Below are positions 28,964 through 35,318 of a stretch of 63,442 nt of DNA, one piece after another. The notes below the pieces were generated by a model, which made no database searches, was not told the DNA's origin, and saw only the letters and a program-made list of their open reading frames with translations. Numbering within the stretch: the stretch's first letter is position 1; each line of letters begins with the position of its first letter. The DNA lies in IMG/VR virus record IMGVR_UViG_3300044641_000353, positions 1 through 63,442 of that record; one strand, 5' to 3'. Position numbers and translations under genes: made by a program. This stretch comes from a virus.

Positions 28964-30777
28964 AAATAATAACAGTTGACTTTGAGACGTTCTACTCCCG
29001 CGAGATTGGGTTTGCCAAGCAGACTACCGAAGAGTACATCCGTGACCCTGAGTTCCATGTCGTAGGGGTATCAGTGCAGATAGATGACGGAGAGCCAGAA
29101 TGGTTCAGCGGAACGATGGTTCAGACTGCCGAGTACCTTAAACAATTCGATTGGGGCAATTCATTGGCGCTAGCACACAATGCCATATTCGATGGGGCAA
29201 TCCTGAGTTGGCACTTCAACATTAAACCAAAGGGTTGGTTAGACACACTTTCCATGGGGCGTGCATTACATGGTACTAACGTAGGGGGCAGTCTCAAGGT
29301 GCTAGCGCAGTACTACGGCATAGGCGAGAAGGGTACAGAGGTTGAGAACGCCCTTGGTCTGAGACGGATCGACTTTCCCCCCGAGCAGTTAGCAAGGTAT
29401 GGGGAATACTGCATGAACGATGTAGCCCTGACATGGCAGTTGTTTGGCAATATGAGCAAAGACTTTCCACAGGTAGAGCTGCGTCTAATTGACTTAACCA
29501 TACGCATGTTTACAGAACCGTCTTTGGCGCTGGACTTGCAAGTACTCGGTGACCACTTGGATTCAGTACAGGATTTAAAGGCGATGGCGCTAGGCGCTTA
29601 CGAAAAGGGCGACTTGATGAGCAACCAAAAGTTTGCGATTATGTTGCAAGCCGCTGGTGCTTTACCACCAATGAAGATTAGCCTAACCACAGGCAAAGAG
29701 ACTTTCGCTTTCTCTAAAACTGACGAAGAGTTCAAAGCATTGCTTGAGCATAAGAACCCCGCAGTACAAGCCCTAGTATCTGCACGCCTTGGTACGAAGT
29801 CAACCATCGAGGAGACGCGAACCGAAAGATTCATTGGGATTGCCAAACGAGGACTTATGCCAGTTCCCTTGCGGTATTATGCGGCTCACACAGGGCGGTG
29901 GGGCGGTGATGACAAGCTCAACCTACAAAACATTCCGCGCAACTCCCCCCTGAAACACGCCATTTTTGCGCCAACAGGATACGTGATGATCGACTCAGAC
30001 TCATCGCAAATTGAAGCCCGTACGCTAGCATGGCTTGCGGAACAGAACGACTTAGTGGAGGCATTTGATCGTGGCGAGGATGTATACAAAATCATGGCAT
30101 CTGCTATTTATGGCAAGGACGCCTCGGAGATTACAAAGGATGAGAGATTCGTTGGTAAGACCACTATCCTTGGTTGTGGGTACGGGATGGGTGCGGCAAA
30201 GTTCCAAGCGCAACTCAAGAACTTTAACGTGGCGATTACGTTGGAAGAAGCAAAACGCATTATCGACACTTACCGCACTACGTATCCGAAAATTACTGCA
30301 CTTTGGAAGAAAGCAGGGACTACGCTAGAGGCAATTTTGCGGGGCAATTCAATGGCGCTAGGCCGCGATGGTGTCTTAAAAATAGAAGGCAACAACGGTG
30401 TTTTGCTTCCCAATGGTTTGTACTTGCGCTACCCAAACCTGCGAATACTTCAGAGTGAGGAAGGTAAGGCCGAGATGGTCTACGATACCAAGCGGGGCAA
30501 AGCCACCATCCCCAACCGAATCTATGGCGGCAAGGTGATTGAGAACGTATGCCAAGCCCTAGCCCGTATTGTGATTGGTGAGCAGATGCTAATGATTGCA
30601 AAGAAGTACAAGGTTGTGATGACTGTGCATGATGCGATTGCTTGCATAGCGCCGAAAGCCGAGGCTAAGACTGCACAAGAATACGTAGAGATGTGTATGC
30701 GTATGCGCCCCAAGTGGGCGAAAGACTTACCGCTTAATTGCGAATCAGGATACGGACAGAGCTATGGAAGTTGTTAA
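28960..30777 (+). CDS. Family A DNA polymerase
   Basis: 605 aa, without a 5'-3' exonuclease domain, as for T7 and many phages. The 3'-5' exonuclease starts at once (D7 and E9 in TVDFETF), and NDVALTWQLFG carries a later acid. Polymerase motif A has D345 in MIDSDSSQIEAR, motif B is in KTTILGCGYGMGAAKFQ, and motif C has D558 in MTVHDAIACIA. All catalytic positions are filled. It replicates phage DNA with the primase-helicase at 35319. No thioredoxin-binding insertion was noticed. Confidence 0.95.
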   Translation: MKIITVDFETFYSREIGFAKQTTEEYIRDPEFHVVGVSVQIDDGEPEWFSGTMVQTAEYLKQFDWGNSLALAHNAIFDGAILSWHFNIKPKGWLDTLSMGRALHGTNVGGSLKVLAQYYGIGEKGTEVENALGLRRIDFPPEQLARYGEYCMNDVALTWQLFGNMSKDFPQVELRLIDLTIRMFTEPSLALDLQVLGDHLDSVQDLKAMALGAYEKGDLMSNQKFAIMLQAAGALPPMKISLTTGKETFAFSKTDEEFKALLEHKNPAVQALVSARLGTKSTIEETRTERFIGIAKRGLMPVPLRYYAAHTGRWGGDDKLNLQNIPRNSPLKHAIFAPTGYVMIDSDSSQIEARTLAWLAEQNDLVEAFDRGEDVYKIMASAIYGKDASEITKDERFVGKTTILGCGYGMGAAKFQAQLKNFNVAITLEEAKRIIDTYRTTYPKITALWKKAGTTLEAILRGNSMALGRDGVLKIEGNNGVLLPNGLYLRYPNLRILQSEEGKAEMVYDTKRGKATIPNRIYGGKVIENVCQALARIVIGEQMLMIAKKYKVVMTVHDAIACIAPKAEAKTAQEYVEMCMRMRPKWAKDLPLNCESGYGQSYGSC

Positions 30778-30907
30778 TGGTGTACGCATACTGTGGAAAT
30801 ATTGGCACAGGCGGTTCCCCGAGATTCATTACTCATGGGAGCGGTGGAGCTACAACGACCGCAAGGAGTATTATGAAAAGCGTTTCCCTCCTGAGCAAGA
30901 AAGTTAA
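30764..30907 (+). CDS. 47-aa protein after the polymerase
   Basis: Starts MEVVNGVRILWKYWHRRFPE, overlaps the polymerase end by 14 bp and stops 3 bp before the nuclease gene. It is aromatic and basic (Trp, Tyr, Arg). No family was recognised. Its length and position suggest a real coupled gene. Confidence 0.5.
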   Translation: MEVVNGVRILWKYWHRRFPEIHYSWERWSYNDRKEYYEKRFPPEQES

Positions 30908-30910
30908 TTT

Positions 30911-31576
30911 ATGAAACAACTCATTTGGTCGTTCAGTAGTCTCAAGACTTTTCAGCAGTGCCCTAAGAAGTACTATCACACCAAGGTTGCCAAGGATGTA
31001 ATCGAGGGGGATACAACCGCTACGCTGTACGGCAAAGAGATGCACACGGTTGCCGAGGAATACATTCGAGATAGCAAGCCGATACCTGAGAAGTTTGCGT
31101 ACATTAAATCTTCTCTAGATAGACTAAACGCCATCCCCGGGGAGAAGCATTGCGAGGTAAAACTAGGGTTGACCAAAGATTTAGAACCTTGCGAGTTCTC
31201 AGCCGAGGGCGTGTGGTGGCATGGGATTGCCGACTTGGTTATCTTAGACCGCGAGAAGAAGCTAGCCTACTCGGTTGACTACAAGACAAGTAAGAACGCA
31301 CGCTACGCTGATATGGGTCAGCTTGACTTGATTGCCGCCGCCCTGTTTGCCAAGTACCCCGAGATCGAGCGGGTCAAGTCTGCGCTTATGTTCGTAGTCA
31401 GTAAGGAATTCGTCAAGGCCGACCATGATGCCAAGATGAAGTCAGTGTATGTGCAGAAAGTGTTGCCCGATATTGAGCGACTCGAAGGCGCATTCATGAG
31501 CGGGGTTTGGAACCCCAAAACAGGGCCACTTTGCAAGTGGTGTTCAGTGAAGCAATGTGAATATAACAAAGGATAA
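30911..31576 (+). CDS. Cas4/RecB-like PD-(D/E)xK nuclease with Fe-S site
   Basis: 221 aa. The order is helical N-terminus with C17 (FQQCPKKYYH), a GKEMHTVAEEYI segment with H45, D108 in GIADLVILD, D123 and K125 in SVDYKTSK, then QLDLIAAALFA and a C-terminal Cys triad C208/C211/C216 (CKWCSVKQC). C17 plus these three is the typical 4Fe-4S pattern of Cas4- and AddB-type nucleases. Phage homologues act in recombination or DNA end processing. No CRISPR array is present, so it is not an adaptation gene. Confidence 0.85.
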   Translation: MKQLIWSFSSLKTFQQCPKKYYHTKVAKDVIEGDTTATLYGKEMHTVAEEYIRDSKPIPEKFAYIKSSLDRLNAIPGEKHCEVKLGLTKDLEPCEFSAEGVWWHGIADLVILDREKKLAYSVDYKTSKNARYADMGQLDLIAAALFAKYPEIERVKSALMFVVSKEFVKADHDAKMKSVYVQKVLPDIERLEGAFMSGVWNPKTGPLCKWCSVKQCEYNKG

Positions 31577-31579
31577 ACT

Positions 31580-31936
31580 ATGTCAGATGATTATGTACGC
31601 GCACGTAACACAGACCCCTCGACAAGTCACGAGGCGGCAGATAAAGTAGGGGAGTTCGCCCATGCCCATTACTATCAGATACTACACGCCTTGCTAGACC
31701 ATGGCCCGCTAGGTAAAGATGGTATTGCTAAGGTAGCGAATATGAATGGCCGTGAAGATGGGAATGCCGTAGCTCGCCGACTGCCTGAGTTGCTTAAGCA
31801 AAGTTTGGTATCCCTCACGGGTGAAAAAGTTCTATCACGTAGCGGTCGTAGCGAACGTGAATGGGCTATTAACGAAGCCGTATATCAAGAAAGAGTTAAA
31901 CAAAATGCCTTACGTAAACAAACCCCGCCCCTATAA
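31580..31936 (+). CDS. Winged-helix protein
   Basis: 118 aa. Residues about 20-100 read as a winged helix (YYQILHALLDHGPLGKDGIA, NAVARRLPELLKQSLVSLTG, then RSEREWAI). The N-terminus contains ARNTDPSTSHEAADKVGEFA. This set is familiar in phages between nuclease and helicase genes, with no proven function. A DNA-binding role is likely. Confidence 0.65.
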   Translation: MSDDYVRARNTDPSTSHEAADKVGEFAHAHYYQILHALLDHGPLGKDGIAKVANMNGREDGNAVARRLPELLKQSLVSLTGEKVLSRSGRSEREWAINEAVYQERVKQNALRKQTPPL

Positions 31937-32219
31937 AAAAGAATACCAACAGCAAGTTGCTCGTGGTGAGTTGCCTGACCGGATGGAGCGTCAGCGTGCC
32001 CGTAATGAGTACGACAAAAAGAACCCCGACAAGAACAACGATGGCACTGCCGATTCTAGGGAAGGCAAAGATATTGCCCACGTCAAGGCGCTGAGCAAGG
32101 GTGGCTCCAATAAAGATGGCACGAAGGTGCAATCCCCAACGGCCAACCGCTCGTTCAAGCGTAACTCACAACACAAGTTGGTGACTGAGACAAGCGCCAA
32201 GGAACGTAAGAAGAAATGA
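31905..32219 (+). CDS. Small basic protein, HNH-like C-terminal motif possible
   Basis: 104 aa from ATG 31905 (MPYVNKPRPYKKEYQQQ). An ATG at 31821 is in frame but lies deep inside the previous gene. The N-terminus is basic and the second half contains DSREGKDIAHVKALSKGGSN and then PTANRSFKRNSQHKL. The H, Gly-Gly-Ser and Asn-Arg order recalls degenerate HNH proteins, which I rate as weak. It overlaps the helicase start by 4 bp. Confidence 0.6.
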   Translation: MPYVNKPRPYKKEYQQQVARGELPDRMERQRARNEYDKKNPDKNNDGTADSREGKDIAHVKALSKGGSNKDGTKVQSPTANRSFKRNSQHKLVTETSAKERKKK

Positions 32220-33601
32220 AACTATCAGAGTATGACTGGCCGCGACCACACGGCTTCACCCCGTTCGATCATCAGAAGACCACCGCTGAGTTTCTAATTA
32301 GCAACCGCAAGAGCTTTTGCTTTAACGAGCAGGGCACAGGCAAGACCGCATCAGTGATTTGGGCGGTGGATTATTTGATGAAAGTTGGAGTAATTAGCCG
32401 AGTGCTTATTGTTTGTCCATTGTCGGTGATGAAGGCCGCATGGCAAGAAGATCTGTTTAAGTTTGCTCTGCATCGCACAGTAGCTGTAGCCCACGGTGGA
32501 AGAGAGAAGCGCAAAGAAATCATTAACGGCCTTGCTGAGTTTGTCATCATTAACTTTGATGGCGTTGAGATCGTTAAGAAAGAAATCATAGCAGGTGGGT
32601 TTGATCTTATTGTGATTGATGAAGCGTCTGCGTACAAGAACGCACAGACCGACAGATGGAGAACCATGCGGGACATTACCAAAGTGGTTAAGGGTCTATG
32701 GATGTTGACGGGTACGCCAGCGGCTCAGTCGCCTGTGGATGCTTACGGATTGGCAAAGCTTGTGAACCCCCAAGGTGTGTCACCTTTCTTTGGTCAGTTC
32801 CGCGACACAGTCATGCACAAGATCAGTGACTATCGTTGGATACCTAAGCCCACTGCGGAAGCAACTGTACACAAGATACTTCAGCCTGCTATTAGGTTTG
32901 AGAAAGCCGACTGCCTTGACTTGCCCGAGGTTACAGCAGTTGACAGAGAAGCTCCGCTTTCGCCACAGCAGATGAAGTACTACAACATACTCAAGAAGCA
33001 GATGTTAATTGAGGCAGCAGGAGAAGAGATTACAGCTATCAACGCCGCAGTAAAGCTCAACAAGCTCTTGCAAATCTCAGGTGGCGCAGTGTATTCAGAC
33101 ACGGGCGAAGTGATTGAGTTTGATGTGTCTGATCGCCTCAAAGTAATTAAGGAAGTGATTGATGAGTCAAGCCACAAGGTGCTCGTGTTTGTTCCGTTCA
33201 CGCACACGATTGAGTTGTTAACCAAATACTTAATTAAGAACGGCATTACATGCGATGTCATTAACGGGGCTGTGTCTGCTAACAGACGCGCAGAGATTGT
33301 CAAAGAGTTTCAGACACGGGATAACCCTAAAGTGCTTGTCATTCAACCGCAAGCGGCATCACACGGGTTAACACTGACTGCGGCTAACACTGTTATTTGG
33401 TACGCTCCCACCTCCAGTGTCGAAACGTATCTGCAAGCAAACGCACGCATCGACAGGCCCGGCCAACGCAATCCAATGACTATCGTACACATACACGGAA
33501 GCCCAACGGAGAAGCGTTTATATGCTTTGTTGCGTAACAACGTAGCGAACCATAACAAAATAATTGATTTGTATAGAGAAGAATTTATAGACGCCTCTTG
33601 A
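32216..33601 (+). CDS. SNF2-type DNA helicase/translocase
   Basis: 461 aa. Motif I is GTGKT at residues 40-44 (FNEQGTGKTASV), and motif II is DEAS at 135-138. Motif III is LTGTPAAQSP. Motifs V-VI are in ANTVIWYAPTSSVETYLQAN followed by RIDRPGQRNPMTIVHI, the Q-x-x-x-R-x-x-R-x-G-Q signature of SNF2 enzymes. Phage members such as those near recombination genes remodel or unwind DNA. It belongs to the R1 unit and ends 3 bp before the R2 promoter begins. Confidence 0.88.
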   Translation: MKLSEYDWPRPHGFTPFDHQKTTAEFLISNRKSFCFNEQGTGKTASVIWAVDYLMKVGVISRVLIVCPLSVMKAAWQEDLFKFALHRTVAVAHGGREKRKEIINGLAEFVIINFDGVEIVKKEIIAGGFDLIVIDEASAYKNAQTDRWRTMRDITKVVKGLWMLTGTPAAQSPVDAYGLAKLVNPQGVSPFFGQFRDTVMHKISDYRWIPKPTAEATVHKILQPAIRFEKADCLDLPEVTAVDREAPLSPQQMKYYNILKKQMLIEAAGEEITAINAAVKLNKLLQISGGAVYSDTGEVIEFDVSDRLKVIKEVIDESSHKVLVFVPFTHTIELLTKYLIKNGITCDVINGAVSANRRAEIVKEFQTRDNPKVLVIQPQAASHGLTLTAANTVIWYAPTSSVETYLQANARIDRPGQRNPMTIVHIHGSPTEKRLYALLRNNVANHNKIIDLYREEFIDAS

Positions 33602-33625
33602 CAATGTCAAAAGTGGTGTTATATT
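33598..33625 (+). promoter_or_regulatory. Replication promoter R2 with palindromic operator
   Basis: TTGACA, 16-bp spacer, TATATT at 33620-33625. The -35 lies in TTGACAATGTCAA (33598-33610), whose centre ACAATGT is the same as in the dispersed repeat. The spacer shares GTGGTGT/GCGGTGT with R1. Predicted +1 is near 33632. Confidence 0.82.
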
Positions 33626-33630
33626 AGAGT

Positions 33631-33725
33631 TGTGTCGCAGTGATGGGTAACGGGTTAGCGCCGTTGCAGACGTTAAATGTTTTGAAACAATCACACTGCT
33701 TTATGTGAACTGTCACTGCGACACA
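33631..33725 (+). ncRNA. Structured 5' leader RNA, cloverleaf-like
   Basis: TGTGTCGCAGTGA (33631-33643) pairs perfectly with TCACTGCGACACA (33713-33725), and three more inner pairs including two wobbles extend it to 33646/33710. Inside are AACGG/CCGTT (33649-33653 with 33661-33665), a possible TGTT/AACA hairpin near 33679-33690, and TCACA/TGTGA (33691-33695 with 33704-33708). It begins at the predicted +1 of R2 and ends 21 bp before the ATG at 33747. It is likely a stabilising or regulatory leader; no known riboswitch was recognised. Confidence 0.65.
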
Positions 33726-33746
33726 TTTAACAATTAGGAGAATCAG

Positions 33747-34169
33747 ATGGAAGAAGTTGAAGATAAAGTCACCTCCGTAGACTTGGACAGATTGACCTCA
33801 ATCTATATCAAGATACGCGACAAGCGGGCGGCAAACAAGAAAGTGTTTGAAGCCGAAGATCAAGACCTCGAAGAGCAGATGAAAGTGTTAGCACAAGAGA
33901 TGCTCGACGTATGCAAAGACATGAATGCCGACAGCATTCGCACCCCACATGGCACGATCATGCGTTCAATTAAGTCACGGTATTGGACAAACGATTGGGA
34001 TTCAATCTACGGTTTCATTGAAGAGACCGGAGCATTTGGCCTGTTAGAGAAAAGACTTCATCAAACAAACATGAAAGACTTTCTCGCTGAGAATCCAGAC
34101 CTTTACCCCAAGGGGCTAAATGTCGAAAGTGAATACACCGTGGTAGTTAGACGTTCTAAAGAAAGCTGA
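33747..34169 (+). CDS. Conserved-type replication-region protein
   Basis: 140 aa, acidic and helical. Blocks are KIRDKRAANKKVFEAEDQDL, LAQEMLDVCKDMNADSIRTP, SIKSRYWTNDWDSIYGFIEE and FLAENPDLYPKGLNVESEYT. I recognise the YWTNDWDS and NPDLxPxGLN pattern from many phages, next to SSB-like genes, but no function is known to me. RBS TTAGGAGAA lies 6 nt before the ATG. It is the first gene of R2. Confidence 0.7.
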   Translation: MEEVEDKVTSVDLDRLTSIYIKIRDKRAANKKVFEAEDQDLEEQMKVLAQEMLDVCKDMNADSIRTPHGTIMRSIKSRYWTNDWDSIYGFIEETGAFGLLEKRLHQTNMKDFLAENPDLYPKGLNVESEYTVVVRRSKES

Positions 34170-34171
34170 AA

Positions 34172-35062
34172 ATGAGTAACATTACAATCCTCAACGAAGA
34201 CCTCCCCGAATTCTTGCAAACCGCAGGAGTTAGCGACCTTACACGACAACTCGCTGGTCGTACCGGAGTCAAACGCATTGTGCCTAAGAATGGCATTTTC
34301 CGTAAGACAGTCGGCGGCGAAGAGATGGGCAAGGTCAAAGGCAACGTGAATGCCGTCATCGTTAACGCATCCCCTGCTGTTGGTCGTATCTTCTACGCTA
34401 AACAGTGGAGCCCTGATGCTGAGCCGACTGCACCTGATTGCTTCTCTAATGATGGGCGCGCACCCGATGCAGGCTCAGCTAACCCACAAGCAGATCGTTG
34501 CGATAGTTGCGGGCAGAATATCAAAGGCTCAGGCCAAGGTAACTCTAAGGCTTGCCGCTATTCACGCCGCATTGCGCTTGTGTTGGAAGAAGACTTCGGT
34601 ACATCACTTGAAGGTTCAGTCTACCAAATGAACTTGGCGTCCAAGTCTTTGTTTGGTGAAAGCGTAGGTGATAACACGCACACGTTTGAAAACTACTCTA
34701 AGTACTTGTCCAACAACGGCAAGAGCTTGGACTACGTTGTGACGCAGATTAGTTTCAACGAAGACAACGACAACCAGTCTGTGTTGTTTACGCCGACTAA
34801 GTACATTAACAAGACACAGTACGCTGTGACTAGCAAAGTGGCTAACACTCCTGAAGTGCTGAAGATGGTAGTTATGACACCATACCAAGCTGACATGTCC
34901 GGCAAGACCGCTAAGTTGGAAGCACCTGCCCCCAAAGCAGAAGCCCCTGCTAAAGTTGATCCAATCGACGAGCCAATCAAGCGCCCCGCTAAGGCCGCGC
35001 CTGCACCTGTGACCAAGAAGGATTTGGATTCCGTGGTGAAGGCTTGGAGTGAAGAGGAGTAA
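34172..35062 (+). CDS. Possible ssDNA-binding protein with zinc site
   Basis: 296 aa. Four cysteines C90, C110, C113 and C128 could form a zinc ribbon (DRCDSCGQNIKG). The N-terminal and central parts are beta-rich. A Pro/Ala/Lys-rich linker (PKAEAPAKVDPIDEPIKRPA) leads to an acidic end (VKAWSEEE), as in SSB proteins whose tails bind partner enzymes. It lies between the leader-controlled gene and the primase-helicase. No other SSB candidate exists in the genome. The role is inferred. Confidence 0.5.
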   Translation: MSNITILNEDLPEFLQTAGVSDLTRQLAGRTGVKRIVPKNGIFRKTVGGEEMGKVKGNVNAVIVNASPAVGRIFYAKQWSPDAEPTAPDCFSNDGRAPDAGSANPQADRCDSCGQNIKGSGQGNSKACRYSRRIALVLEEDFGTSLEGSVYQMNLASKSLFGESVGDNTHTFENYSKYLSNNGKSLDYVVTQISFNEDNDNQSVLFTPTKYINKTQYAVTSKVANTPEVLKMVVMTPYQADMSGKTAKLEAPAPKAEAPAKVDPIDEPIKRPAKAAPAPVTKKDLDSVVKAWSEEE

Positions 35063-35065
35063 CGC

Positions 35066-35314
35066 ATGACCTATGGTTATAGCCAGAGCTTGGTGCACGC
35101 AAATAAAAAAGCAAGCGTCAAGTCTCTGGGTGTGGCCTTGGGTCGTGTATGTATCCGCGAAAACATAAGCGTTAGCAAGATTGCAGATGACTTTGGGGTA
35201 ACCCGAATGACTATCTACAATTGGTTTAAGGGGGACTCAGTCCCCTTTCATTCCTACGATCAAGCGATCAGCGATTACATACTCCACCTTAAAGCCCACC
35301 ACCAACTGAAATAA
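35066..35314 (+). CDS. HTH DNA-binding protein
   Basis: 82 aa. A helix-turn-helix covers SVSKIADDFGVTRMTIYNWF, with the YNWFKG end typical of Cro/CI-like domains. The rest is helical. It lies between the SSB-like gene and the primase-helicase in the replication block. It could regulate R1/R2 or the dispersed repeat, or act in initiation. The target is unknown. Confidence 0.7.
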   Translation: MTYGYSQSLVHANKKASVKSLGVALGRVCIRENISVSKIADDFGVTRMTIYNWFKGDSVPFHSYDQAISDYILHLKAHHQLK

Positions 35315-35318
35315 ATAA

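Noticed and set aside
33385-33398. Additional palindrome copy in the helicase gene
   Set aside because: CTAACACTGTTAT has two mismatches and breaks the centre, and one such match in 10 kb is expected by chance.
33631-33725. tRNA or tmRNA
   Set aside because: The closing stem is 13 bp, not 7, there is no T-loop GTTCRA or CCA, and no anticodon arm geometry. It is kept as a leader RNA.
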